From contig JAISBT010000168.1 in the NCBI GenBank assembly GCA_031266055.1, forward strand, positions 1 to 53,553: 53,553 nucleotides of DNA, given 5' to 3'. This DNA is from Deltaproteobacteria bacterium (lineage in GTDB: Bacteria > Desulfobacterota > Desulfovibrionia > Desulfovibrionales > Desulfovibrionaceae). Position numbers and translations under genes: made by a program. The notes below the pieces were generated by a model that did not search any database, was not told the DNA's origin, and saw nothing but the letters and a program-made list of their open reading frames with translations. Each line of letters opens with the position of its first letter. The first letter of the stretch is position 1. Shown piece after piece: positions 1-8,855 of the stretch.

Positions 1-278
1 GCGCGCCGCCTTAAGGCGGCGGAGCAAAGCAAAAACCACGTTTTTTGCTTTGCGATCTTCACACTTCAAACGTAGCGAAGCGAAGTTTTAAGTGTGACAT
101 GGTTCTAGTACGCTGTAACACTTAAAAGTTCGTATAGAACAGCGTACTGACGCCGGGCTGACAAGCCCGGCGCGCCGCCTTAAGGCGGCGGAGCAAAGCA
201 AAAACCACGTTTTTTGCTTTGCGATCTTCACACTTCAAACGTAGCGAAGCGAAGTTTTAAGTGTGACATGGTTCTAGT
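1..278. repeat. Family D palindromic repeat, two tandem copies (first truncated by window edge)
   Basis: Bases 1-109 are repeated at 170-278 with almost no change, and a third copy lies at 31099-31240. Each unit holds nested inverted repeats: a GC-rich hairpin (ccgggc...gcccgg), a gcgccgccttaaggcggc palindrome, and a stem of about 12 bp, gcaaagcaaaaa with ttttttgctttgc. The copies are joined by an inverted pair agtacgctgt/acagcgtact at about 107-150. The right end of the second copy contains the hom stop codon. No coding content is supported. It may act as a terminator for hom (inference). Confidence 0.8.
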
Positions 279-1602
279 CCGTTCCCCCGGGCGGAGGCAG
301 AACCCGGTAATACACAGGGGCGGCGCTTGCAAAAGCGCAGCCGGCTATAGCTTTTGCCGCGTTTTGAATATCCAGGGCTTTGGCTTTGTGGGTCATAAAA
401 ACCAGGGGAACAGTCCGGCTTTGCCCCTTTTGCAATACCTGGTGGATGGAAATGTCGTTGTCCGCGAAAATGGAGGCCACATCACGCATGACGCCGGGTT
501 TGTCTTCCACCGTCAGCCTGAAGTAATGGCGCGCGGAAGCGGTCTCCGGCGGCAGTATGTCGGCGGCGGGCAGAGCGCCGCTCGTATAGCCCCGGTTATT
601 GGCTTTTCCGCCGCGGGCTATTTCCAGAAGATCGGCGGCGACAGCGCTCCCCGTGGGCAGTTCGCCGGCGCCCAGTCCGTGCATAAAAAGCGAACCTACG
701 GCGTTGCCTTCCATCCGCACGGCGTTGTAAGAATGCCCGACGCGGGCCAGCAGATAGGAATTGGGCACCAGGGTGGGGAAGACTCCGGCTTCTATTCTGT
801 CGTTTTCCATGTACGCGTGGCCGAGCAGTTTGATATTGTAGCCGAATTCACGGGCAAACATGATATCTTCCGGGGTTATGTCGCGTATGCCGCTGACCGG
901 CAGCTTGCGGAAAGGATAATTCACTCCCCAGGCCAAACGGATGAGCAGGGCCAGCTTATGCGCGGAATCAACGCCGTCAATGTCCAGGCCGGGGTCGGCT
1001 TCGGCATAGCCCAGATCTTGCGCTTCTTTCAGAGCTTCGGCAAAGGGCATGTTCCGGGTGGTCATGGCCGACAGTATATAATTGCAGGTACCGTTGAGAA
1101 TGCCCAGAATGCTGGTCAGCCTGTTGGCCGCAAGGCTTTCGCGCAGAGTCTGCACAACCGGAATTCCGCCGCAGACGCTGGCCTCATAGCCGAGAAAAAG
1201 CTTTTTCCGCGCTGCCAGAGCGAAAAGCTCCTCGCCCTGTTCGGCCAGCAGGGCCTTGTTGGCGGTAACCACATGTTTGCCCGCGTCAAGAGCCTGCCGG
1301 ATGATTCGCTCGGCTTGCTCTATGCCGCCGATGAGCTCAATCAGAACGTCTATGTCCCGGTCATGCGCAAGCTCGTCCATATCGGCGCAAAAGCTTGCCC
1401 CAGGCGGTAAAGCCTGAGTTCTTGCGCGGGTAACGTCGCGCACCAGAACTTTTTTTATGCGTATTTCGCGTCCCGCACGCCGGAAAATTTCCGCCTGGTT
1501 TTCCTCCAGTATGCGGGCGAATCCTTTGCCAACCGTGCCGAACCCGGCAAGGCCGACCACCAGGGGATCGGAATTGTTTTTATCCTGCACCGGAAACTCC
1601 AT
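274..1602 (-). CDS. hom: Homoserine dehydrogenase with C-terminal ACT domain
   Basis: Reduces aspartate semialdehyde to homoserine with NAD(P)H, the branch point to threonine and methionine. The 442-residue product opens with a nucleotide-binding loop GLAGFGTVGKG (about residues 17-27), followed by the family-typical VTANKALLA and GILNGTCNYILS segments and the EAQDLGYAEADPGLDIDG catalytic region. A C-terminal ACT domain (about 360-435, HYFRLTVEDKPGVMRDVASI) implies allosteric feedback, probably by threonine. It is the last gene of a minus-strand run after purT, with an 18-bp gap. Its TAG stop lies inside the adjacent family D repeat, so the extreme C-terminus (PPPGGTD) may have been set by the repeat. 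Identity is firm from full-length family agreement. Confidence 0.95.
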   Translation of the reverse strand: MEFPVQDKNNSDPLVVGLAGFGTVGKGFARILEENQAEIFRRAGREIRIKKVLVRDVTRARTQALPPGASFCADMDELAHDRDIDVLIELIGGIEQAERIIRQALDAGKHVVTANKALLAEQGEELFALAARKKLFLGYEASVCGGIPVVQTLRESLAANRLTSILGILNGTCNYILSAMTTRNMPFAEALKEAQDLGYAEADPGLDIDGVDSAHKLALLIRLAWGVNYPFRKLPVSGIRDITPEDIMFAREFGYNIKLLGHAYMENDRIEAGVFPTLVPNSYLLARVGHSYNAVRMEGNAVGSLFMHGLGAGELPTGSAVAADLLEIARGGKANNRGYTSGALPAADILPPETASARHYFRLTVEDKPGVMRDVASIFADNDISIHQVLQKGQSRTVPLVFMTHKAKALDIQNAAKAIAGCAFASAAPVYYRVLPPPGGTD

Positions 1603-1620
1603 TTGGTTAGTAATGCTTAA

Positions 1621-2880
1621 TTACGACATTACGGCCTTGACAGCGGCTATAACGGCTTTGGCTTTATTTTTGGCGGTTTCCAGGGCTGCCGCGGAGTTTT
1701 CCGCGCCATAGTCCAGGGCCAGGCCGACTCCCATTCTCCGGCGGCCTTTGACCTCAGGCTTGCCAAAGAGCATCAGGTTGGTATCCGGAGCTTGCAGGGC
1801 TTTGTCCACATCCGCGTAACGTATGCAGCCGGAATTTCCGCGTACAAGCAGGGCCGCGGATGCCGCCGGCCCAAGCTGGCGTATGGCCGGCACGGGCAGC
1901 CCCAAAATTGCCCGCACATGCAGGGCGCATTCGGAAAGATTCTGCGAAATACAGGTTACCAGCCCGGTATCATGCGGCCGGGGAGAAACTTCGCTGAACC
2001 AGACTGACGGTGCCCCACCTCCGGGGCCGGTATTTTCCCTGACGAACAATTCCACTCCGAAGATGCCGCGCCCCACGATATTGTCCCTTTTAACCCCGCT
2101 TTCGCACAAGGCCCCGGTGATGGATCCGGCTATACGCTGCGCCTGTCGCAAAGCTTCCGCGCTCATGGGCTGGGGCTGCCAGGAAAGGCGGTAATCGCCG
2201 TCTTCCTGAAAGTGCCCGATGGGTTCGCAAAAAGTCGTGCCGCCGATATGCCTTACGGTGAGCAGGGTAATCTCGTAGTCAAAGTCAATGAATCCTTCCA
2301 CAATGACTCGCCCGGCCCCGGCGCGTCCGCCGGATTGCGCGTAATCCCAGGCTTTTTCCAGCTGGTTTTGTTCCCGGATAAGGCTCTGCCCCTTGCCGGA
2401 AGAACTCATGACCGGCTTGACCAGGCAGGGCAGGCCGATTTCCGCCGCTGCCGCCTTGAATTCATCAAAACTGCCGGCAAACCTGTAAGGGGAAGTGGGC
2501 AGCCCAAGTTCCTCGGCGGCCAGTCTGCGGATGCCTTCACGGTTCATGGTCAAAAAAGCCGCCTTGGCGGTGGGAATAACCGTGTGTCCTTCTTTTTCCA
2601 GTTCCAGAAGCGTTTCGGTGGCTATGGCCTCTATTTCCGGCACAATAAAGTCCGGCTTTTCCTGTTCGATGATTTTGCGCAAAGCCGGGCCGTCCAGCAT
2701 GGACAGCACATAACTTCTGTGCGCGACCTGCATGGCCGGGGCATCCCGGTAGCGATCCAGGGCAATTACTTCCACGCCCAGGCGCATGGCTTCCAGCGCC
2801 ACTTCTCGGCCAAGTTCCCCTGAACCGAGCAGCATGAGCCGGGTGGCTTGCCTTGACAGCGGCGTGCCGATACTGACCAT
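1621..2880 (-). CDS. purT: Formate-dependent phosphoribosylglycinamide formyltransferase (PurT)
   Basis: ATP-grasp enzyme making formyl-GAR from GAR, formate and ATP in purine synthesis. The 419-residue product tracks E. coli PurT closely: [15 protein letters not shown] at the N-terminus, [54 protein letters not shown] (ATP-grasp loop) and [12 protein letters not shown]. The start at 2880 was chosen over an upstream in-frame start because it matches the family N-terminus and has a GGAG ribosome site a few bases upstream. Between SITGAL and FGVELF there are extra residues ([14 protein letters not shown]) compared with E. coli. Lies downstream of dnaB and upstream of hom; use of formate suits an anaerobe. 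Confidence 0.95.
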   Translation of the reverse strand: MVSIGTPLSRQATRLMLLGSGELGREVALEAMRLGVEVIALDRYRDAPAMQVAHRSYVLSMLDGPALRKIIEQEKPDFIVPEIEAIATETLLELEKEGHTVIPTAKAAFLTMNREGIRRLAAEELGLPTSPYRFAGSFDEFKAAAAEIGLPCLVKPVMSSSGKGQSLIREQNQLEKAWDYAQSGGRAGAGRVIVEGFIDFDYEITLLTVRHIGGTTFCEPIGHFQEDGDYRLSWQPQPMSAEALRQAQRIAGSITGALCESGVKRDNIVGRGIFGVELFVRENTGPGGGAPSVWFSEVSPRPHDTGLVTCISQNLSECALHVRAILGLPVPAIRQLGPAASAALLVRGNSGCIRYADVDKALQAPDTNLMLFGKPEVKGRRRMGVGLALDYGAENSAAALETAKNKAKAVIAAVKAVMS

Positions 2881-2918
2881 ATCAACTCCAGTGTTCAGCC
2901 GGGGCGAAGCCCGGCAAT

Positions 2919-4445
2919 TCATATGGAATCGGCATATGCGGCGTTGATCATGGGCCGGTCATCCTCAAACAGGGTGAAGGCCGGCTTGTATACTAGCCAT
3001 ATTGAGCCGATTTTTCCGTTGCGATGTTTGCCGAAAATTATTTCCGCCCTGTCCGCCTGGGGCGGCGGGTCAAGCTTTTGGTACACGGAATCGCGGTGAA
3101 TGAACATCACCACGTCCGCGTCCTGTTCAATGGCGCCGGATTCGCGTAAATCGGAGAGCAGGGGTTTTTTGTCGTCGCCTTTGCGTTCCTCCAGTTTGCG
3201 GCTTAACTGCGACAGGGCGATAACGGGGATATTCAGCTCCTTGGCCATGGCTTTAAGGCCGCGCGATATTTCGGCAATCTGTTGTTCACGGGAATCAATG
3301 CGGGGGGAGGCGCGCATCAGTTGCAGGTAGTCCACCACCACAAGCCGGACGCCTTCTTTTCTGTGCAGGCGTCTTGCCCTGCTGCGCAAGTCCATGATTG
3401 AAAGCGCCGGGGTATCGTCGATAAAAATTTCGGCTCTGCTGAGGTCGTCCGCCGCTATCGTCAGGGCAGCCCAATCGTCGTCCTCCAGCTGGTTTTTCCT
3501 GAGCCTGGTGAGGTCTACGCTGCCCCGCACGCAAAGCATGCGCTCTATAAGCTGGCTTGAACTCATTTCCAGAGAAAAAACCGCCACCGGAACGCCCGGG
3601 TGGCTGCTTTGTATGCCCGCGGCGCGCATGGCTATGTTCATGGCAAAGGCGGTTTTGCCCATGGCCGGGCGGGCGGCGATAATAATCAAATCCGAGTTCT
3701 GGAAACCGCCGGTCATGGTATTTATGCCTGTATACCCGCTGTTCAGGCCGGTCAGAACCAGCTTGTTCTTCGCGCGCAGGTGTATTTGCTCAAAAACCTC
3801 GTCCACCATGACCGCGCTGCGCTGGTAGGTTTTTTCAGAGCGGCGTTCGCCCACGGCCAGGATTGCTTTTTCGGATTCATCCAGCAGGGTTTTGGTTTCT
3901 TCGCCGGGTTCAAAACAGCGGCTGATAATGCCGGAGCAGGATGAAATAAGCGCGCGCAACTGGGATTTGTCGCGCACAATGCCGGCGAAGTAATCGGCCC
4001 TGGCGGAACTCAGGATGTTATGGGCCAGGCTTGCGATGTACTCGGAGCCGCCCGCTTCTTCCAGCAACCCCTGGTCTTTGAGGAAGGTGTTTACGGAAAC
4101 AATGTCCACCGGCGCATTTTTATCCATGAGCGTGCGGCAGGCTGTATAAATGATGCGATGGGCCGGCAGGTAGAAATCTTCGGCGTTTATGAGGCTGTTC
4201 AGTTCGTCCAGAACGTCCGGCGTAAGAAAAACGCCGCCCAGGACGGCCTGTTCTGCTTCCACGCTGTGGGGCGGCACATTGCGCAAAATGTCCGCTTCGG
4301 CCTGCTCTTTAAGCGCGGCGGACGGATCTTCCTCGGTCAGGGCAGTTCCGTCCTCCGCTGTAAAAACGCTATTCGGCGGATTTTTCCACTGCCGGTTCGT
4401 CAGTTTGTTCGTCCGCTGAAACGGACTGCTGTGCTGGCTTTGCAT
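2919..4445 (-). CDS. dnaB: Replicative DNA helicase DnaB
   Basis: Hexameric 5'-3' replication-fork helicase. N-terminal primase-interacting domain ([19 protein letters not shown] onward) and a C-terminal RecA-like domain with Walker [14 protein letters not shown], Walker B-like VVDYLQLM, and family segments [11 protein letters not shown] and [18 protein letters not shown]. It follows rplI in the usual rpsF-rpsR-rplI-dnaB order. The start is uncertain: the conserved N-terminal domain begins only about 50 codons after the ATG at 4445, and that ATG lies 77 bases inside rplI. No ATG, GTG or TTG codon was seen between the end of rplI and the conserved domain, so an overlapping start is required. 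A start further upstream in rplI is possible. Confidence 0.93.
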   Translation of the reverse strand: MQSQHSSPFQRTNKLTNRQWKNPPNSVFTAEDGTALTEEDPSAALKEQAEADILRNVPPHSVEAEQAVLGGVFLTPDVLDELNSLINAEDFYLPAHRIIYTACRTLMDKNAPVDIVSVNTFLKDQGLLEEAGGSEYIASLAHNILSSARADYFAGIVRDKSQLRALISSCSGIISRCFEPGEETKTLLDESEKAILAVGERRSEKTYQRSAVMVDEVFEQIHLRAKNKLVLTGLNSGYTGINTMTGGFQNSDLIIIAARPAMGKTAFAMNIAMRAAGIQSSHPGVPVAVFSLEMSSSQLIERMLCVRGSVDLTRLRKNQLEDDDWAALTIAADDLSRAEIFIDDTPALSIMDLRSRARRLHRKEGVRLVVVDYLQLMRASPRIDSREQQIAEISRGLKAMAKELNIPVIALSQLSRKLEERKGDDKKPLLSDLRESGAIEQDADVVMFIHRDSVYQKLDPPPQADRAEIIFGKHRNGKIGSIWLVYKPAFTLFEDDRPMINAAYADSI

Positions 4446-4914
4446 CTTCTTCGTGAACCCGTTCCTCTGGTAGAACCTTAACCGCAAGTTTTGCCGTAAC
4501 ATCCGCATGCAGACGCACACGAACCTCAAAATCGCCGAGAGTTCTTATGGGAGAATCAAGAAGAATGCGGTGGCGGTCAACTTCTATGCCTTTAGCGGCA
4601 AGTTCGCCGGCGATCATGGCGGAGGTGACGGAACCGTAAAGTTTGTCATTTTCGCCGACGCGCATGGAAATGCTGATTATGGTCGCTTCAATGCGTCCGG
4701 CCAGATCCCCGGCCGCAAAGCGCAGGGCGTCCATTTTTGCCTGCAGCTTTTTCCGCTCAAGTTCAAAGACTTTAAGGTTGGATTTTGTGGCCGGCATGGC
4801 GAAGCCTTGCGGCAACAAAAAATTGCGCCCGTAACCGGGTTTGACCACAACAACATCGCCAAGGCGGCCGAGATTTTCCACATCGGCCCTGAGAATTATT
4901 TTCATGCCTGCCAT
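4369..4914 (-). CDS. rplI: Large-subunit ribosomal protein bL9
   Basis: Binds 23S rRNA and helps keep reading frame. The N-terminal L9 domain is intact (MKIILRADVENLGRLGDVVV, then VKPGYGRNFLLPQGFA), followed by the long connecting helix and the C-terminal domain (KLYGSVTSAMIAGELAAKGI). The 181-residue product exceeds the usual ~150 because of an acidic, low-complexity tail of about 35 residues (from [14 protein letters not shown]). Start 4914 has AGGAGG five bases upstream (4920-4925); an internal ATG at 4905 is the alternative. The tail coding sequence overlaps the start region of dnaB. A family A repeat separates it from rpsR. Confidence 0.95.
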   Translation of the reverse strand: MAGMKIILRADVENLGRLGDVVVVKPGYGRNFLLPQGFAMPATKSNLKVFELERKKLQAKMDALRFAAGDLAGRIEATIISISMRVGENDKLYGSVTSAMIAGELAAKGIEVDRHRILLDSPIRTLGDFEVRVRLHADVTAKLAVKVLPEERVHEEDAKPAQQSVSADEQTDEPAVEKSAE

Positions 4915-4934
4915 TATACCCTCCTGAGGCAATT

Positions 4935-5101
4935 TAACTTTGATACGCTCCCTCCGGCGCTTTACGGCGAAACATCGCTGCTGTCTACATCCGTAAGCTG
5001 CTGCGCAGCAACGGCTGAAGCAAGTTTTGCCTGCGCCTGCGGGGCGGGCGGCGGTACCCGCCGCCAGAGCATTTTAACATTTTCATTGTTAAAATGCTCT
5101 A
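4935..5101. repeat. Family A palindromic element (R1) inside the ribosomal protein operon
   Basis: Contains the terminal hairpin gagcattttaac...gttaaaatgctc (about 5067-5099), a GC-rich stem (ggcggcggtacccgccgcc), and the shared module catccgtaagctgctgcgca with its partner strand. It fills the gap between rpsR and rplI. Its outer end supplies the rpsR TAG stop codon (5099-5101, minus strand). The same modules recur at 8.7, 10.4, 28.6, 31.7, 35.8, 40.7, 48.8 and 53.3 kb. Confidence 0.85.
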
Positions 5102-5368
5102 CAGAATGCTTTTTTTCAGCACTTCGGTGGAGTGCGTGGCAGTATAGATCAAAAAGCCCATCTGGCGGGCGCGTTTAATTTCCAGAGTCAGGGCCCGCTG
5201 ATGGAAGGCGCAGGCGCCGGTTATGCGCCGGGCGATTATTTTGCCGCGTTCGGTGATAAATTCGCGTAAAATATCCACGCGCTTGTAATTCAAAGGGGTG
5301 TCCTTATCCGCGCAAAACCGGCAGAATTTGCGGCGGGGAGCAAATTTTTTCTTGTTATTGCTGTACAT
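5099..5368 (-). CDS. rpsR: Small-subunit ribosomal protein bS18
   Basis: Binds 16S rRNA with S6 in the small-subunit platform. The 89-residue product shows S18 family sequence: [20 protein letters not shown], then [20 protein letters not shown] and [20 protein letters not shown]. The CRFC cysteine pair (about residues 14-17) is the zinc-binding type. Start 5368 has GGAGGAGG upstream; longer upstream starts would add Arg/Met-rich residues from inside rpsF. Overlaps the end of rpsF by 14 bases, implying translational coupling. The TAG stop coincides with the edge of element R1. Confidence 0.95.
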   Translation of the reverse strand: MYSNNKKKFAPRRKFCRFCADKDTPLNYKRVDILREFITERGKIIARRITGACAFHQRALTLEIKRARQMGFLIYTATHSTEVLKKSIL

Positions 5369-5672
5369 TCGCCGCCTCCTCCGCATTTTGTTCCAGCTTG
5401 ATCGTGACAAAGCGGAAAATGCCTTCGGTTATACGGATATTACGCTCCAGTTCCGCTACCAGTTTACCGGGGGCAAGATACTCCAGGCGGACATAATAGC
5501 CCCGGTTCTGTTTTTTGATAGGGTAGGCAAGATCGCGCATACCCCAATGGTCGGCAATTACCAGTTTGCCGCCTTCGCGCTCAATAACTCCAAGCAGCGC
5601 GGCAAGCACGCTTTCGCGCGCTTCTCCGGCCAGTTCAGGGCTAAGGAGCAGCATGGTCTCAAACTTTCGCAT
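5355..5672 (-). CDS. rpsF: Small-subunit ribosomal protein bS6
   Basis: Pairs with S18 on 16S rRNA. 105 residues with the S6 landmarks [11 protein letters not shown] at the N-terminus, [19 protein letters not shown] in the middle and a short acidic Gln/Asn/Ala C-terminal tail. Start 5672 lies seven bases after AAGGAGAAG; an upstream in-frame start would add a non-conserved leader. First gene of the minus-strand rpsF-rpsR-rplI-dnaB run; its promoter and a strong leader hairpin lie just upstream. Confidence 0.95.
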   Translation of the reverse strand: MRKFETMLLLSPELAGEARESVLAALLGVIEREGGKLVIADHWGMRDLAYPIKKQNRGYYVRLEYLAPGKLVAELERNIRITEGIFRFVTIKLEQNAEEAANVQQ

Positions 5673-5693
5673 GTGCTCTTCTCCTTTTGGGCA

Positions 5694-5765
5694 AATGGCC
5701 CGCCGGTTCACCCCGGCGAGCAAGGTTGAAACAGTAGACATATCCGCGTGTAATCTTTATGTCAA
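5694..5765 (-). promoter_or_regulatory. rpsF operon promoter and leader hairpin
   Basis: On the minus strand a consensus TTGACA (5760-5765), a 17-base spacer and TATGTC (5737-5742) form a sigma-70-type promoter. Transcription would start near 5730. In the leader, gctcgccgg and ccggcgggc (5697-5720 region) form a 9-bp stem with one G-U pair ahead of the ribosome site. Such a leader could bind S6:S18 for autoregulation, as known for other rpsF leaders; that is inference. Confidence 0.55.
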
Positions 5766-5798
5766 TAGAAAAATTGCCATATGTGACAAACCCCGCCG

Positions 5799-5828
5799 TT
5801 GACAGCAACGGGGAAAATCAGCTAGGTA
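5799..5828 (+). promoter_or_regulatory. Promoter for the riboswitch-cbiK transcript
   Basis: TTGACA at 5799-5804, an 18-base spacer and TAGGTA at 5823-5828 place a start near 5835, just before the conserved riboswitch elements. Confidence 0.5.
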
Positions 5829-5829
5829 T

Positions 5830-6027
5830 TTTTTGCGCAGGGCGTCCGTTTACGGACATAAAAGGGAAGCCGGTGCGATGCCGACACGGACCCGCCGCTG
5901 TAACCGGGTAGATATTTCTTCGCGACCGCAAGGTCAGTCACTGTGAAAACGGGAAGGCTCGGGGAATATCGCCAAAAGAGCCCGGGAGTCAGAAGACCTG
6001 CCTTGCGTGTAAATCCCGGCCCGGCGA
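5830..6027 (+). promoter_or_regulatory. Cobalamin (adenosylcobalamin-type) riboswitch
   Basis: Hallmarks are in the right order: ccggtgcgatgccgacacgg (about 5870-5889), cccgccgctgtaac (5890-5904), aaggtcagtcactgtg (5930-5944), gggaaggc, and the B12 box gagtcagaagacctgcc (5986-6002). The arrangement matches the class-I cobalamin riboswitch, which turns off downstream genes when B12 is bound. It lies 100-130 bases ahead of cbiK, a cobalamin biosynthesis gene. The segment 6003-6125 is the likely expression platform (inference; not folded here). Confidence 0.93.
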
Positions 6028-6129
6028 TGGCAGGTGGATTTTCCGCGTTTAAAATCGGTTGCGTGGCTCCCTCTTTATGAGGCGGGCCATTTTTTGATCG
6101 CCGTCTTTAAATTTTTGCAGAGGTTCACC

Positions 6130-7104
6130 ATGTATAAAGCAGCGTTCAAAGTTTGGCGTTTACTGTCCGTCACTTTTATCCTGGCCCTGGCTTTTCCCTT
6201 TTCCGGGTTCGCCTATGAGCGGACGCCCCAAAAGCCGGCCGTTGTTCTGGCGGCCTTCGGCACCACCGAAGCGGAAGCGCTGGGATCGATTCTGAATGTG
6301 CTCGGCAGGGTCAAAGCCGCTTTTCCCGCTTATGACGTCCATTTGAGTTTCAGTTCCAACATCATCCGGGAAATCTGGCATGCCCGCGCCGGCGACGCGG
6401 CGTTCAGGCGGGCGAACCCCCAGGTGCCGGCGGAAATATATGACATCAAAAACCCCCTGGCCACGCTGGCGCTTATTCAGGAGCAAGGAGCGCGCGACAT
6501 CCTGGTGCAGTCTCTGCACATCACCAACGGCACAGAGTACCGGGATCAGAAAGCCGTTGTCGAGCAACTGGCCGCCATCACCGCTTTTCAGGAGTCCAAG
6601 CGGCCCTTTCCCTATCTTGCCTATGGCGATTCCGCTCTGGGCGACGGCAGTTCCGCCCGGCTGGAACGGGCCGCCGAGGCTTTGGGTTCCCTGATCAAGC
6701 TGGCCGAATCCGATGGTTCAGCCCTGGTGCTGATGGGGCACGGCAACGACCACTACGACGTGCAAGCCTACCGCGACTTCGGCGCGGCCATGGCCAAAAA
6801 ATACCGTTATCCCGTCTTCATCGGGCAGGTGGAGGGCGAACCCGGCTTTGAAGCCGTGCTCGCCGCCTTGCAGGAAGCCAAAGTCAGTAAAGTTCTGCTG
6901 TCTCCCTTCATGCTGGTGGCCGGCGATCACGCCCGGAACGACATGGCCGGCGGCGAAGCCGACAGTTGGGCGTCCCGGTTGCAAGCCGCGGGATTCAGCG
7001 TGAAAAGCAATCTTGAGGGGTTGGGCGCAATCAACGCCTGGGCGGACATCTATGTGGCGCGCCTGCAAACGCTGGACGCGGACATGCGGAAGGCAGCCCG
7101 CTAA
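6130..7104 (+). CDS. cbiK: Exported sirohydrochlorin cobaltochelatase CbiK
   Basis: Inserts Co2+ into sirohydrochlorin in the early-insertion (anaerobic) cobalamin pathway. 324 residues. The N-terminus, MYKAAFKVWRLLSVTFILAL then AFPFSGFA, is a signal peptide with predicted cleavage after FA (residue 28), giving a periplasmic enzyme like the CbiK-P type known in Desulfovibrio vulgaris. The chelatase core has AAFGTTEAEA, VQSLHITNGTEY with His130, and VLMGHGNDHYD with His204, the expected catalytic/metal-binding histidines. Start 6130 was preferred to an upstream in-frame start because of the signal peptide and a cagagg ribosome site. Single-gene transcript under the cobalamin riboswitch, ending at a strong terminator. 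What a periplasmic chelatase does is not settled; metal or tetrapyrrole scavenging is possible. Confidence 0.93.
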   Translation: MYKAAFKVWRLLSVTFILALAFPFSGFAYERTPQKPAVVLAAFGTTEAEALGSILNVLGRVKAAFPAYDVHLSFSSNIIREIWHARAGDAAFRRANPQVPAEIYDIKNPLATLALIQEQGARDILVQSLHITNGTEYRDQKAVVEQLAAITAFQESKRPFPYLAYGDSALGDGSSARLERAAEALGSLIKLAESDGSALVLMGHGNDHYDVQAYRDFGAAMAKKYRYPVFIGQVEGEPGFEAVLAALQEAKVSKVLLSPFMLVAGDHARNDMAGGEADSWASRLQAAGFSVKSNLEGLGAINAWADIYVARLQTLDADMRKAAR

Positions 7105-7138
7105 GCCGGAGGTATGGGCCGTCCGCCGCGTTTTTGCC

Positions 7139-7176
7139 GGGGCGGACGCATTTTATTGCGTCCGCCCTGCGTTTTT
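7139..7176 (+). terminator. Rho-independent-type terminator after cbiK
   Basis: Stem gggcggacgca (7140-7150) pairs with tgcgtccgccc (7157-7167) around a six-base loop, followed by tgcgttttt. Confidence 0.8.
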
Positions 7177-7179
7177 GTA

Positions 7180-7208
7180 TTGACAGAGTGAAAGTCCTGC
7201 GTTATCTG
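7180..7208 (+). promoter_or_regulatory. Promoter for rpoZ
   Basis: Perfect TTGACA (7180-7185), exactly 17 bases, then TATCTG (7203-7208). Gives a leader of about 75 bases for rpoZ. Confidence 0.6.
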
Positions 7209-7287
7209 GTTAGGATTGTGCGGCAATGTTAACTGGTACCAGTTTTGACCGTTTTTGCCGTGGCTGACAGACCGAGGAGTTTCCCGC

Positions 7288-7527
7288 ATGGCCAGAATTA
7301 CAGTTGAAGATTGCCAGAAACGGGTGGATAACCGTTTTTTGTTGGTACAGATGGCAATAAAGCGTATTCACCAATATCGCGAGGGCTACGAGCCGCTCAT
7401 AGAATCCAAAAATAAAGAAGTCGTCACCGCTTTGCGTGAAATTGCCGCCGGCAAAGTGCTGCCGGAGGATTTGACTTACTACGTGCCCATTGATGAAGGC
7501 GCGGAAGAAGCGTTGGACAACGATTAA
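7288..7527 (+). CDS. rpoZ: RNA polymerase omega subunit
   Basis: 79 residues; promotes RNA polymerase assembly and forms part of a ppGpp site in proteobacteria. Begins [17 protein letters not shown], the omega signature, followed by [19 protein letters not shown]. The C-terminus is acidic ([11 protein letters not shown]). Start 7288 has GAGGAG eight bases upstream; the longer upstream start is not conserved. Own promoter; dnaJ follows 29 bases later and is probably cotranscribed. Confidence 0.93.
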   Translation: MARITVEDCQKRVDNRFLLVQMAIKRIHQYREGYEPLIESKNKEVVTALREIAAGKVLPEDLTYYVPIDEGAEEALDND

Positions 7528-7556
7528 ACCTGACCGGACACCCCGGAACCGCCAAA

Positions 7557-8669
7557 ATGTCCCAGCGTGATTATTACGAAATTTTAGGTGTGCAGCGCAA
7601 TGCCGGCGAAGAAGAAATAAAACGTTCCTTTCGCAAGCTTGCGCTCAAATACCACCCGGATCGCAACCCTGATGACCCGGAGGCCTCGGTGCGCTTCAAA
7701 GAAGCCGCGGAGGCCTATGAGGTTTTGCACGACCAGGAAAAGAGACAGCGTTATGACCGTTTCGGACACGCCGGGGTAAGCGGCAACGGGCATAATTTCG
7801 GCTCCTCTTCGGATATTTTTTCACATTTCAGCGATATTTTCGCCGATTTGTTCGGTTTTGCCGGCATGGGCGGCAACCGGGCCAGAAGCGGCGGGGACTT
7901 GCGCTACAATCTGGAAATCAGCTTTATGCAGGCGGCCAAAGGCGGAGAAGTAAGAATAAAAATACCCCGCCACGAGCACTGCCGGGAATGTGGAGGCTCG
8001 GGCGCCGCCGCGGGCAGCTCCGCAAGTTCCTGCCCGGACTGCGGAGGCTTGGGACAGATTCGCCGCAGCCAGGGCATTTTCCAGTTTCAGATGCCCTGCC
8101 CCCGTTGCGGCGGCGCGGGTAAAATTATCACAAATCCCTGCCCCAAATGCCGCGGAGCGGGCATTGTTGAGAAAATGCGCGAACTTGCGGTCAGCATCCC
8201 GGCGGGTGTGGATACGGGCAATTGTTTGCGTCTTCGGGGCGAAGGAGAAGCCGGAGTCAACGGCGGTTCCCCGGGCGACCTGCATGTGGTTTTGCATGTT
8301 CAGCAGGATAAAACTTTTGAGCGCCAGGGCCAGGATTTGCTCGTGCGCCGCGATATTTCCTTTGTCCAGGCAATCCTTGGCGACAGAATTGAATTGCCCA
8401 CCCTGCGGGAGCCGGAGGCGGGCATTGCCTTTGAAATACCCAAAGGCGTCCAAAGCGGGCAGGTTTTTCGCATTGCCCGTGAAGGGCTGCCTTATCCCGG
8501 ACGAAACCGCACAGGCGATCTGCTGGTGGAACTGACCGTGCTTATTCCAAAGAATATCAGCCAGGAACAGGAAAAACTGCTGCGCGAATTTGCCCGCCTG
8601 GAAAATGAAAAACCTCTGAATAAAGCGAAAAAAGTTTTCAAGAAAATGGGATCCGCCATTGGTTTGTAA
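7557..8669 (+). CDS. dnaJ: Chaperone protein DnaJ
   Basis: Hsp70 co-chaperone. 370 residues with the full type I architecture: J domain (residues 1-70, HPD at 33-35), a Gly/Phe-rich linker (about 75-110), a zinc domain with all four CxxCxGxG-type repeats ([32 protein letters not shown]), and a C-terminal substrate-binding region. Ribosome site is weak (ccggaacc). No dnaK or grpE nearby. The four intact zinc motifs favour DnaJ over the zinc-less CbpA type. Confidence 0.92.
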   Translation: MSQRDYYEILGVQRNAGEEEIKRSFRKLALKYHPDRNPDDPEASVRFKEAAEAYEVLHDQEKRQRYDRFGHAGVSGNGHNFGSSSDIFSHFSDIFADLFGFAGMGGNRARSGGDLRYNLEISFMQAAKGGEVRIKIPRHEHCRECGGSGAAAGSSASSCPDCGGLGQIRRSQGIFQFQMPCPRCGGAGKIITNPCPKCRGAGIVEKMRELAVSIPAGVDTGNCLRLRGEGEAGVNGGSPGDLHVVLHVQQDKTFERQGQDLLVRRDISFVQAILGDRIELPTLREPEAGIAFEIPKGVQSGQVFRIAREGLPYPGRNRTGDLLVELTVLIPKNISQEQEKLLREFARLENEKPLNKAKKVFKKMGSAIGL

Positions 8670-8699
8670 TTCCAGACCGGGCACGCGCGAAGACCCTGT

Positions 8700-8855
8700 G
8701 CGGGCGGCGGCGCCCGCCGCTTTAATGTTAAAATGCTTTAGAGCGTAATGTATAAAGCGCTCTGCAAGGATTTGCCTGCAAATCCTTGCCGCGAGATTGT
8801 CGCGAGGCGAACTTGCTTCGCCGCCAAGCGACAATCTCAAGCGTAAAATGCTTTA
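8700..8855. repeat. Family A palindromic element (R2)
   Basis: Fills the dnaJ-mltA gap between converging genes. Holds gggcggcggcgcccgccgc, then tagagcgtaatgtataaagc..gctc, the module gcaaggatttg-cctg-caaatccttgc, and the pair gagattgtcgc/gcgacaatctc enclosing ggcgaacttgcttcgcc. Its right end, gcgtaaaatgcttta, provides the mltA stop codon on the minus strand. It may terminate both genes. Confidence 0.85.

Noticed and set aside
214-1410. Long plus-strand open frame of 398 codons
   Set aside because: It is the antisense shadow of hom, which matches homoserine dehydrogenase over its full length; the plus frame shows no domain.
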